Source: a bacterium (GTDB taxonomy: Bacteria; Desulfobacterota; Anaeroferrophillalia; Anaeroferrophillales; Anaeroferrophillaceae). Taken from it: a stretch of 6,422 nucleotides of DNA. Made by a program: the position numbers and the translations under genes. The stretch lies in assembly GCA_029940125.1 (NCBI GenBank), contig JAOZRP010000136.1, forward strand, positions 1-6,422, in the 5' to 3' direction. Shown one piece after another: positions 1 through 6,422 of this stretch; positions within the stretch are counted from its first letter, which is position 1, and each line of letters starts with the position of its first letter. The notes under the pieces are model-generated. The model saw only the letters and a list, made by a program, of their open reading frames with translations, made no database searches and was not told the DNA's origin.

Positions 1-3
1 CGT

Positions 4-40
4 CCGCCGCGAATCACCGTCCTGGTGATTCGTTCGGCGG
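4..40. repeat. Imperfect inverted repeat / stem-loop downstream of addA
   Basis: The left arm is CCGCCG (4-9) followed directly by CGAATCACC (10-18). After a five-base loop (19-23), the right arm is GGTGATTCG (24-32) and CGGCGG (35-40), with an unpaired TT (33-34) between its two blocks. This gives 15 base pairs with one two-base bulge, which would be very stable as RNA or as extruded single strand. No T-tract follows it on the plus strand. On the minus strand only three bases remain before the window edge, so a terminator for addA cannot be confirmed. It lies about 100 bp past the addA stop. It could be a bidirectional terminator, a REP-like palindrome, or the edge of a small mobile element. 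Confidence 0.6.
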
Positions 41-139
41 CCAAAACCGCTATGAGCCAAGCCCAAACAGCCGATTGGGCGTGCCCGGCAATGTAAACAG
101 AGAATTGAGGTATCGCTAACAGCTTAATCTAAACTTGAA

Positions 140-3100
140 TTACCATTTCTCTTCGTACGTTTTTCCACTTTCTTTACTTTTTTCTACCGGTTGAACGGTG
201 GCCAGCCGGCCGTGGGGAAAGATTTCGGCCAGCAGCCGCCGGTAAAGATCCATTTGGGACCGATTGACTTCCCCGGTTTTGAAATCCAGTGCCGCTGCCC
301 GCTGCCCTTCTAAAGAGAGGACGTCCAGCCGGCCGAGGATGTACGCCCCGGCGTCCGTCCAGCCGGCAATCGGGATTTCCGCCCTGGTTGCCTTCCGCTT
401 CAACCCTTGAAAATCAGCGGATTGCCGGATGTGAGCCAGCATCTCTGCCGCCCGGGAGCGGTATTCTTCGACTGTTCCCGCCGGCGCCCAGCCCCGGCAG
501 ATCGCCGCCAGCGACGGTTCCATCCCTTTCAGCTCCTCTTCCAGCACCCGGTGCACAATCAGGCCGAGCAGCCGGTCCGACGCGCTGCCGGCTGCCGCCG
601 TTATCGGCAGGTCTTCATCGCCGCTGGGAGCCTTTCGTCCCTGCCTCCGGAACGACTGCAGGGCCTTTGGGTCGAGTATAATTTCTTCCCGCACCGTTCC
701 CGGCGCTGGTGTTTCTCCCGGTTCGGGGGAATCGGCAGCATCCTGTTGATGGGGAACCTGGATGCCGGCCAGGCAGGGTTTCCCGGCCAGGTCTTCATCA
801 CTGGCCGCCATCTCCCGCAGGGCCATTTCCATGACCGCGACGGCTTCCGGCGTCTCTTCGGCCTTTTTGGCGTTGGCGGTGATAAAAAGGTGCTGGGTCG
901 CCCGGGTGAGGGCCACGTAGAGGACGCGGATCTCCTCGCGGAAATTTTCCCGCTGGTTGATGACCTTCATTTCCTCAAGAAAGTCCACCGGTGGCAGGTC
1001 CTCCCTGGAGCGGGGCAGCAGGAGGATGGGGAAGTCCCGGCGGGAATCGCTCCGGTTGATGACCAGGCCGGTGTTGTGCCGGCTGCCGATGCTGGTGTTG
1101 AACAAAAAAATGACCTCGTTCTGCAGGCCCTTGGCCCGGTGGACGGTCATCAGGCGGACGGCGTCCTGCTGCTGCCCCAGGGAACCGCTCAGTTCATCCG
1201 CCTCGCTGAGTTTCTGCAGGTGGGTTCGGGCTTCCACCGCCGAGCGGTAGCCGTTGTCGCTGAGCAGCGACAGGAAGCGGTCCAGGTTTCCGGCCGGGTT
1301 CGGGTCGTCGGTTTTTTTCCGGTAGCGCTGCTGGGCGGCGGTGATTTCCAAAAACAGGGCGCAGCGCTGGGCCAGCGGCAGTTCCCGGTTGTGAACGACG
1401 GCGGCGGTCAGGGCCCGGGCCAGCGGCGAATCATCGGTTTCAGCCAGGTACAGGTCAAGCAGGCCGGTTTCCGGCCGGGCCAGCTTTTTCCCCAGCAGAT
1501 CGTGGAAGGCCGCCGTCGGCAGCTGGCCCAGGGGGGAGCGGATCAGGCGCAGGAGGGCCAGTTCATCACTGCGGTCCGCCAGCAGGGAAACCAGGGCCAG
1601 GCAGTCGCGGATTTCCGGCTGCTGGAAAAAGCCGCCCTGGTCCTCCCGGATTACCGGCACCTGTCGCTGGCAGAGCTCGTCCAGCAGCAGGCTCACCCCT
1701 TTTCTGGTGCGGTAGAGGACGGTGATGTCGCCGGGCCGGACGCGGCGCTGGACAATCCGGCCGTTTTCCCTGGCGCGGATCAGCGGTCGGGTGTCCTGCA
1801 GCAGTTGGTCGATTTTTGCGGCCACGAAGCGGGCCTCGTCCACCAGCCCGTACTGCTTTTCTTCGCTTCCTTCCTCCTGGTGGTCGCAGAACGGCGGGTA
1901 CAGGTTGACGGAGCCGCCTTCCAGGGGCCAGGCGTCCGGGTGGCGGCTGTGGGGCTGGAAGGGGATAATTTCCTCTCCGTGCCGGGCGTTGAGACCGTCG
2001 AAGACCTGGTTGATGAAATCGAGAATCAGGTCGGAGGAGCGGAACGATTCATTCAGGGGATGGCTGACGACCCGGGGATGTCGGGTAACCAGCGTCCCGG
2101 CGTCGGCCAGCACCCGGTAGTCGGCGTTGCGGAAGCCGTAGATGGACTGTTTTTCGTCGCCGACCATGAACAGGGAAAAGTCGGCAAAAATGCTCTCCCC
2201 GGCCAGCAGGGCGTCATCCAGCAGCAGCCGGAAAACCTCCCACTGGAGCCGCGAGGTGTCCTGGAATTCGTCCAGCAGCAGGTGGCGGATGCCCGAAAGC
2301 AGGTGGAAGCGGATGCCGGGCCAGCGCTCATCCCGCCACAGGCGCAGGGCCGCCAGCCCCAGGTCGCTGAATTCCATCAGTTTCTGCCGCTTTTTCAGCC
2401 CTTCATAAATCCGGGCGTAGCGGCGGTACAGGGATCTCAGCATGGTGATGGTGCGGTTGTAGCCGGGAACCAGCCGGGCCTGTCGGTAGGGCCGCAGGAC
2501 CTCGGCCAGCCGTTCGTTGAGGACGTCGATGAGGGCCTTGATTTCCGCCTTGGCCATTTTCTGCTTGCTGATGGTGAAGTTGTCCGGGCAGTCGTAGCTG
2601 CCGAAATCGATTTTTTTCAGCAGCTTGTTCCCCCACAACAGGGCAACGATGTCAGTCAAAGGCTGGTTCTGCCGCAAAGCCTCGACGGCGGTGGCCAGGG
2701 TTGAAGAAAACTTCTCCCGGTAGGGGGAAAAGGCCGGGTCTTGCCGCAGGTCGTCCAGGACATTGATGACTTCGCGGTAAAAATTATTGGTGGCGTCCTC
2801 GATGGATGGTTCCGGCAGCATGAGCTTTTCCAGGGCCGCGTCCGGGGTGAATTGATAGGCTTCCAGCTCGGCCCGCTGGCGGTGCAGCTGCTCGACGTAG
2901 TTGCGCAGCTGCCAAAAGCCTCGTCCCTTGCTGAGCCGCAGGTAGTCGTCAAACTCCTGGCGCAGGCTTTCGTCTTCGCAGATAAGCCGGCTGAGCTCGT
3001 GCCAGGCCTGCTGCTGCAGTTCCCTGACCGTCAGCTGGTCGGCGATGGCCGCTTCCGGCGGGAAGTCCAGCTCCGGGGCGAACTGCCGGGCCAGGGAGTT

Positions 3101-3466
3101 GAAAAAGGCGTCGATGGTTTCCACCCGCACTGTTTCACTGGCCTCAAGCACCAGGCAGGCGGTTTCCACCGCCGACCGGGGCCTGCCGGCCGCCACCGGG
3201 GACGACTCGCACCATTCCAACAGGCGCTGGTCAAATTCCTGCCCGGCCTTTTCATTGATAAGCAGCTCAAAAGCGTTGTCGATGATCCGGTCCTTCATTT
3301 CCCCGGCCGCCTTGTTGGTGAACGTGCAGCAGAGAATCTCGTCCGGCCGGGCCCCGGCGGCCACCAGGTGCAGGTAGCGGCCGGCCAGCTGGTAGGTCTT
3401 GCCGCTGCCGGCCGCGGCCGAGATGGTGAACGACAGGTAGGGGTTGAAGGGATCAGGCCTGGTCAT
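140..3466 (-). CDS. addA: AddA-type helicase-nuclease subunit (UvrD/Rep SF1A helicase with C-terminal RecB-family nuclease)
   Basis: Predicted motor subunit of an AddAB double-strand-break resection complex: a cytoplasmic ATP-dependent 3'-5' translocase/helicase that also cuts one of the unwound strands. The protein is 1108 aa. Visible SF1A motifs in order: Walker A AAAGSGKT (17-24, K23), motif Ia CCTFTNKAAGEM (46-57), Walker B LLLDEFQDTS (396-405, D399/E400), motif III GDEKQSIYGFR (436-446), motif IV LNESFRSS (471-478), motif V LMTVHRAKGL (772-781) and motif VI VLYVALTRAT (848-857). A Pro/Glu/Ala-rich linker (about 905-925) leads to the nuclease domain: H972 in GLIVHRV, D1048 in GRLDV, D1061 and K1063 in LDFKTGE, Q1071 and Y1075 in QMDLY. 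Both activities therefore look intact. The ATG overlaps the addB end by 14 bases, has a GAGGA ribosome site, and lies just before the Walker A strand as usual. The length is slightly short for AddA (often about 1150-1240). The last 16 codons are AT-rich and charged, unlike the rest. UvrD-family identity is certain; the AddA assignment rests on the domain order and the addB partner. Confidence 0.93.
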   Translation of the reverse strand: MTRPDPFNPYLSFTISAAAGSGKTYQLAGRYLHLVAAGARPDEILCCTFTNKAAGEMKDRIIDNAFELLINEKAGQEFDQRLLEWCESSPVAAGRPRSAVETACLVLEASETVRVETIDAFFNSLARQFAPELDFPPEAAIADQLTVRELQQQAWHELSRLICEDESLRQEFDDYLRLSKGRGFWQLRNYVEQLHRQRAELEAYQFTPDAALEKLMLPEPSIEDATNNFYREVINVLDDLRQDPAFSPYREKFSSTLATAVEALRQNQPLTDIVALLWGNKLLKKIDFGSYDCPDNFTISKQKMAKAEIKALIDVLNERLAEVLRPYRQARLVPGYNRTITMLRSLYRRYARIYEGLKKRQKLMEFSDLGLAALRLWRDERWPGIRFHLLSGIRHLLLDEFQDTSRLQWEVFRLLLDDALLAGESIFADFSLFMVGDEKQSIYGFRNADYRVLADAGTLVTRHPRVVSHPLNESFRSSDLILDFINQVFDGLNARHGEEIIPFQPHSRHPDAWPLEGGSVNLYPPFCDHQEEGSEEKQYGLVDEARFVAAKIDQLLQDTRPLIRARENGRIVQRRVRPGDITVLYRTRKGVSLLLDELCQRQVPVIREDQGGFFQQPEIRDCLALVSLLADRSDELALLRLIRSPLGQLPTAAFHDLLGKKLARPETGLLDLYLAETDDSPLARALTAAVVHNRELPLAQRCALFLEITAAQQRYRKKTDDPNPAGNLDRFLSLLSDNGYRSAVEARTHLQKLSEADELSGSLGQQQDAVRLMTVHRAKGLQNEVIFLFNTSIGSRHNTGLVINRSDSRRDFPILLLPRSREDLPPVDFLEEMKVINQRENFREEIRVLYVALTRATQHLFITANAKKAEETPEAVAVMEMALREMAASDEDLAGKPCLAGIQVPHQQDAADSPEPGETPAPGTVREEIILDPKALQSFRRQGRKAPSGDEDLPITAAAGSASDRLLGLIVHRVLEEELKGMEPSLAAICRGWAPAGTVEEYRSRAAEMLAHIRQSADFQGLKRKATRAEIPIAGWTDAGAYILGRLDVLSLEGQRAAALDFKTGEVNRSQMDLYRRLLAEIFPHGRLATVQPVEKSKESGKTYEEKW

Positions 3467-6227
3467 TGGCAGTCCTCAGTTGGGATTCATCCAGGCAGAT
3501 TTCCCGGTAGGGGCAGGAATCGCAGTGCCCGGCGATGATTTTTCGGTAGCCGCCGGCCTCGACAATCCCAGTCAGCTGCTGGGCCAGGAGCTGGCGGAAA
3601 ACCGGGAGCAGGGGTGCCACCTCGGCTTCGGAACAGTTTCGCTGCCGCTTCCGGAAGGAATAATAGGCAATGGTATCGATTTTTTTGTCGTTGAGCTCCT
3701 TGAGCAGGGCGTAGAAAAGCAGCTGAACGTCTTCAAAACTGTTGATGGCTTTTTTCGAGGGAATCTTGCTGCGTTTGTAGTCCACCAGCCGTTCCCCGGC
3801 CGGGCCGTGGTCGCGGCGGTCGATCTTGCCTACTCCCCGGATTGATGTCCCGGCCACTGGTTCCAGATCGGCGTCAATCCATTCCTCCACTGCCAGGGAC
3901 CGGCGGCCGCCTTCCAGGAGAAAATCGGCCAGCCGCTCCCAGCAGCCGCTGCGTTCGAGCAGGAAAAAAAGCAGGCGTTCTTCCCAGGTGACTTCCAGAC
4001 GGTGGCTGATTTCTTCGATGGCCGCGAGGATTTCGGCCTTGCTTTCCGGTTTTGGCAGTTTTTCCCCCAGCATTTCCGCTACCCGGTGCAGGATGGCGCC
4101 TTCGCCCAGGGGATCAAGGCGTTCTTCGCGGATGGACGGGGCCTGCAGTCCCAGGGCTTCGAAAAAGTAGCGGGCCGGGCACTGGAGCAGGCAGGTGGCC
4201 TGGTGGCCGCTGAGGCGCGGCGGCAGCTCCCGGATGGGCAGCAGGTCGTGGTCGGTTTCCTCCCATTGCTTCTTTTCATCCTCCGCCTGCCGCTGCATCC
4301 CTTTCTCCGCTTTTTGGTCGCTCCAGGAGATGTCTACCGTCGGCATCACCGGCTCCATCCCCGCCCAGACCAGCTCCTTGAAGAAGATGTTGGCCTCCCG
4401 GCTGCTGCCCTCGATTTCCAGGGCCCGGGTCATCCAGACTTTTTCGCAGTTGTTGATCAGCGAGTAGACCGTGAAGCGCTGCAGGATTTCCCGGCGCTGC
4501 GGGGTGACCAGGCCCAGCAGCTTCTGCTGCCCGGGGGTGAAACAGCGGTTTCCCTGCCCCCGGCCCAGGAAGGAGCCGGAGGAATTGCCGGTGAGAAAGA
4601 GCGCCCGGGCGGCGATGCCCTTGGCGTCGCGGGGATCGAGGATCTGGATGCCGGACAGGTAGTCGTAGTTCAGTCCCGTTTCCTCGCCGGCGACGGCGGC
4701 CTGGAAAAAGGCGTGGAACGACGGCAGACGGAAGGAAATGTCCAACTCCAGCTGCCTGATTTCCGCGACCACCGCCGCCAGGTGGTCCCGGACGGCGTTT
4801 TCATAGAGATCGTTGACCAGTTCGCGGCTTGACTCGATTAACTCGGCGACGAGGTCCAGATAGTTGGTCAGGGACGATTGGGCCGGGAAGTGGGCGGCGG
4901 CCGCTGTCAGCGCCTTGATGCCCAGTTCCAGTAGGGGGTCGTCCGCCCGGCGGGCCATGACCTCCAGGGTGTCAACGGCGGTGACGACCTGGTTGGCCAG
5001 TGTCTGCCGCAGGAGAGCTTCCACCGATCGTTGTTCTTTTTCAAGGTCGTCGACATCCGGGCTGTTTAGGAAAAAAGGACTGAAAAAAGGCGACTCAATA
5101 GTTTCCAGAAGCAGCTGGGTGGACAAAGGCGCGGCGCCGGCCAGCCGGAGAAGGGTTTCGATGAAAACGGTTAGGGACGACCGGCCCACGGGACGCTTGA
5201 GGTTGAAGGAAAAAATGTCGATCGGCAGCCGGTCGGCCGGCAGGGCGTGAATCAGGCTGTATAATGTCTCCCGGTAGTGGTGCTGGTCAGTGACCACGAT
5301 GGCGATCTCTGCCGCCGGCAGGCCGCTGCAGACCAGGGCCAGGGCCTGGTGGATGACGTAGCGGCACTCGGCGGCCACCGAGGGGAAAACCCGGGCCATG
5401 ACCATTTCCGTTTCCGGCAGCGGGGAGCGGTCGTGGGCGTTGGGATCGGCAGCCCGCCTGAGAAGTTCTTTAGCCGGAGGTGAACACCAGGTGACCTGCT
5501 CCGGGGGCAGATTTTTGATCAGTTCCGGCCAGCGCCGCGGTTCGGAAAAATGGTAGCCGCTGAACAGGAATTTAGCCCCGGTTCCGGCCAGGGCTTCCAG
5601 CAGTCGCAGCTGGACCGGCGGGGCGTCATAAAGGTCGGCAATCAGGATCTGAAAGCGGTCGGCCAGCATGGGCAGCTGTTTAAGAGTCTTGTCAAGCTGT
5701 TGGCGGCTGACCAGCAGCGGGTCTTCCAGTTCCATTCCGGCCAGCAGGTCGAGGTAGGTCCTGAAAATAGTGTTGAATTCTTCCAGGTAGCCTTCCATGA
5801 ACTGCCGGTAGGTGGACGAGCGGTAGAGGGTCGGTTCCAGGCGGGTGAGGGTTTCCTTGAGGAATTTCCCGCTGTGCAGATCGTTTGCCGTGGCAATTCT
5901 GCCGGCGAGAACCAGGTCTTCCCAGAGGGAAAAAAGGGTGGTTTCACTGCCGCCGGCAAAATGGGTGAATTTTTTATTGTTGATGACCTGATGCATGACC
6001 GCCCGCCGGGCGGCGTTGCTGATCGGCCTGGCGTAGACCTGTCCGTAGTCCTGGGTGAAAGTGGCAAGGGTGTAGCTGTAGGGCAGCAGGGTGGTGCCGC
6101 AGGCTTTGGCCAGCCGGTACTGGAATTGCTCGATGAGGTTTTTGGTGGGCAACAGCAGCAGGTGTTCCGGCCGCTCGGCCACGGGAAGGCGCTGAAAAAA
6201 ATCTACCAGGTAAGAAATGATTCCCAT
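3453..6227 (-). CDS. addB: AddB-type subunit: helicase-like scaffold with Fe-S PD-(D/E)XK nuclease domain
   Basis: Predicted partner of AddA in the AddAB break-resection complex, supplying the second nuclease. The protein is 924 aa. The N-terminal part resembles an SF1 fold (LLLLPTKNLIEQFQ at 23-36; AAEIAIVVTDQ at 305-315; ARALFLTGNSSGSF at 540-553), but there is no GxxGxGK[ST] Walker A, so it should not hydrolyse ATP. The same holds for RexB and proteobacterial AddB; Bacillus AddB keeps the motif. The C-terminal nuclease domain has H714 (GEGAILHRV), E781/E782, D803 (GVGKIDRRD), D816 and K818 (LVDYKRSK), Q835 and Y839 (QLLFY). Four cysteines match the AddB iron-sulfur staple: C683 (CPARYFF) before the nuclease core, and C902, C905 and C911 (C-x2-C-x5-C) after it. 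The ATG at 6227 is the first possible start, since an in-frame TGA lies nine bases upstream. It has no good Shine-Dalgarno site nearby. At 924 aa it is shorter than many AddB proteins (about 1000-1160). The nuclease and Fe-S reading is firm; the symbol rests on the addA neighbour. Confidence 0.88.
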   Translation of the reverse strand: MGIISYLVDFFQRLPVAERPEHLLLLPTKNLIEQFQYRLAKACGTTLLPYSYTLATFTQDYGQVYARPISNAARRAVMHQVINNKKFTHFAGGSETTLFSLWEDLVLAGRIATANDLHSGKFLKETLTRLEPTLYRSSTYRQFMEGYLEEFNTIFRTYLDLLAGMELEDPLLVSRQQLDKTLKQLPMLADRFQILIADLYDAPPVQLRLLEALAGTGAKFLFSGYHFSEPRRWPELIKNLPPEQVTWCSPPAKELLRRAADPNAHDRSPLPETEMVMARVFPSVAAECRYVIHQALALVCSGLPAAEIAIVVTDQHHYRETLYSLIHALPADRLPIDIFSFNLKRPVGRSSLTVFIETLLRLAGAAPLSTQLLLETIESPFFSPFFLNSPDVDDLEKEQRSVEALLRQTLANQVVTAVDTLEVMARRADDPLLELGIKALTAAAAHFPAQSSLTNYLDLVAELIESSRELVNDLYENAVRDHLAAVVAEIRQLELDISFRLPSFHAFFQAAVAGEETGLNYDYLSGIQILDPRDAKGIAARALFLTGNSSGSFLGRGQGNRCFTPGQQKLLGLVTPQRREILQRFTVYSLINNCEKVWMTRALEIEGSSREANIFFKELVWAGMEPVMPTVDISWSDQKAEKGMQRQAEDEKKQWEETDHDLLPIRELPPRLSGHQATCLLQCPARYFFEALGLQAPSIREERLDPLGEGAILHRVAEMLGEKLPKPESKAEILAAIEEISHRLEVTWEERLLFFLLERSGCWERLADFLLEGGRRSLAVEEWIDADLEPVAGTSIRGVGKIDRRDHGPAGERLVDYKRSKIPSKKAINSFEDVQLLFYALLKELNDKKIDTIAYYSFRKRQRNCSEAEVAPLLPVFRQLLAQQLTGIVEAGGYRKIIAGHCDSCPYREICLDESQLRTANDQA
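3473..3477 (-). promoter_or_regulatory. Shine-Dalgarno site of addA inside the end of addB
   Basis: On the minus strand the bases before the addA ATG read TGAGGACTGCCA. GAGG leaves about seven bases to the start, a standard spacing, and supports the ATG at 3466. The site lies within the last codons of addB, so ribosomes finishing addB would pass over it. This is consistent with translational coupling and balanced production of the two subunits. Confidence 0.6.
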
Positions 6228-6233
6228 GGAGAT

Positions 6234-6263
6234 TCATCTGACAGAAAAACCGCTGAAAGTCAA
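6234..6263 (-). CDS. Possible nine-codon leader ORF upstream of addB
   Basis: On the minus strand a TTG at 6263 follows a strong AAGGAGG with a four-base gap and opens nine codons (LTFSGFSVR, first residue Met if initiated) ending in TGA at 6236-6234. That TGA is in frame with addB and lies six bases before its ATG, so ribosomes leaving this ORF could restart at addB, which has little ribosome site of its own. Against it, TTG is a weak start, the spacing is short, and the AAGGAGG is partly the complement of the tRNA promoter -35 box. I give it as a candidate only. Confidence 0.2.
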   Translation of the reverse strand: MTFSGFSVR

Positions 6264-6267
6264 TAAA

Positions 6268-6274
6268 CCTCCTT
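6268..6274 (-). promoter_or_regulatory. Strong Shine-Dalgarno-like AAGGAGG, displaced from addB
   Basis: The minus strand reads AAGGAGG, close to the perfect anti-16S match, but it lies 40 bases upstream of the addB ATG, too far to position a ribosome there. It is well placed only for the TTG at 6263. It overlaps by two bases the TTGACA assigned to the opposite-strand tRNA promoter, so it may be partly coincidental. Confidence 0.35.
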
Positions 6275-6300
6275 GACAGATTTGCTGATTTATTGTTAAT
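6273..6300 (+). promoter_or_regulatory. Putative sigma-70-type promoter for tRNA-Leu
   Basis: A perfect TTGACA -35 box (6273-6278) is followed, after 16 bases, by GTTAAT (6295-6300), which matches TATAAT at four of six positions including the final TAAT. Transcription would start near 6307, leaving a leader of about 14 bases before the mature tRNA. The intervening DNA is AT-rich, in contrast to the flanking gene. The position just upstream of a tRNA gene makes this the best promoter in the window. The same 93-bp spacer must also hold the addB promoter on the other strand, for which I see no clear boxes. Confidence 0.55.
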
Positions 6301-6320
6301 AGCAGTGGCAAGAAAATTTT

Positions 6321-6407
6321 GCCGGAGTGGTGAAATTGGTAGACGCACGGGACTCAAAATCCCGCGGGGGCGACCCCGTCTCGGTTCGATTCCGAGCTCC
6401 GGCACCA
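6321..6407 (+). tRNA. tRNA-Leu (anticodon CAA)
   Basis: A complete type II tRNA of 87 bases decoding UUG leucine codons. The acceptor stem GCCGGAG (6321-6327) pairs with CTCCGGC (6397-6403), followed by discriminator A and an encoded CCA (6405-6407). The D-arm (6330-6346) carries the conserved GG at 6338-6339. The anticodon stem CGGGA/TCCCG (6348-6352, 6360-6364) encloses the loop CTCAAAA with CAA at 6355-6357. The long variable arm, CGGGG/CCCCG (6365-6369, 6374-6378), is the class mark of leucine and serine tRNAs, and the A discriminator favours leucine. The T-arm is CTCGG/CCGAG with loop TTCGATT (6380-6396). It is transcribed divergently from addB. Only 15 bases follow before the window ends, so any terminator, further tRNA or integrated element downstream is out of view. 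Confidence 0.97.
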
Positions 6408-6422
6408 TTCAATAAAAACAGG

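Noticed and set aside
61..80. Possible terminator stem GCCCAA/TTGGGC
   Set aside because: Six base pairs with an eight-base loop and no T-tract on either strand are too weak to call a terminator.
1840..1847. E. coli Chi octamer GCTGGTGG on the minus strand, with a second copy at 3782-3789
   Set aside because: Both lie in ordinary codons of GC-rich genes, and AddAB enzymes use other Chi sequences. Two copies in 6.4 kb carry no weight without genome-wide statistics.
407..2704. A 765-codon open frame on the plus strand, antisense to addA
   Set aside because: It lies wholly opposite a gene with all helicase motifs intact. Its product is a Gln/Val/Gly-rich sequence with no recognisable domain, typical of the antisense frame of a GC-rich gene.
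2741..3538. A 265-codon plus-strand open frame across the addA/addB junction
   Set aside because: It is antisense to the conserved N-terminus of AddA and the C-terminus of AddB, has no domain, and is explained by GC-rich codon bias on the other strand.
5974..6408. A 144-codon minus-strand frame running through the tRNA into addB, beginning MVPELGIEPRRG
   Set aside because: Its first residues are the reverse complement of the tRNA-Leu gene, a well-known annotation artefact. The rest is an out-of-frame reading of addB.

Overview
The window is GC-rich (coding regions look like about 60% GC) and bacterial. Two large overlapping minus-strand genes fill nearly all of it, and a divergent plus-strand tRNA gene sits at the right edge. 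The pair encodes a two-subunit helicase-nuclease of the AddAB (RexAB) type, the complex that resects double-strand breaks for RecA loading in many bacteria that lack RecBCD. The B subunit has no Walker A motif, as in proteobacterial AddB and in RexB. With the base composition, this fits a Gram-negative lineage, perhaps Desulfobacterota. That placement is an inference with low certainty, because there is no rRNA or marker gene here.

Layout: positions 1-139 are the region downstream of addA. It holds a strong imperfect hairpin (4-40), a weaker 6-bp stem (61-80) and an AT-richer stretch, with no convincing gene. Positions 140-3466 (minus) are addA: UvrD/Rep-type SF1 helicase motifs followed by a RecB-type nuclease domain. 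Positions 3453-6227 (minus) are addB: a helicase-like scaffold without Walker A, then a PD-(D/E)XK nuclease domain carrying the four cysteines of an AddB-type iron-sulfur cluster. addB is promoter-proximal and its last 14 bases overlap the start of addA, so the two are probably translationally coupled. Positions 6228-6320 are a 93-bp divergent spacer with a plausible plus-strand tRNA promoter and, on the minus strand, a strong Shine-Dalgarno sequence placed too far upstream to serve addB. It may instead serve a nine-codon leader ORF. Positions 6321-6407 (plus) are tRNA-Leu(CAA) with an encoded CCA.

Together AddB and AddA would unwind and degrade broken DNA ends from both strands, using one ATPase motor (AddA) and two nuclease sites. 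I found no clearly novel system. The points most worth a second look are the leader arrangement upstream of addB, the AT-rich C-terminal tail of AddA, and the hairpin at the left edge.
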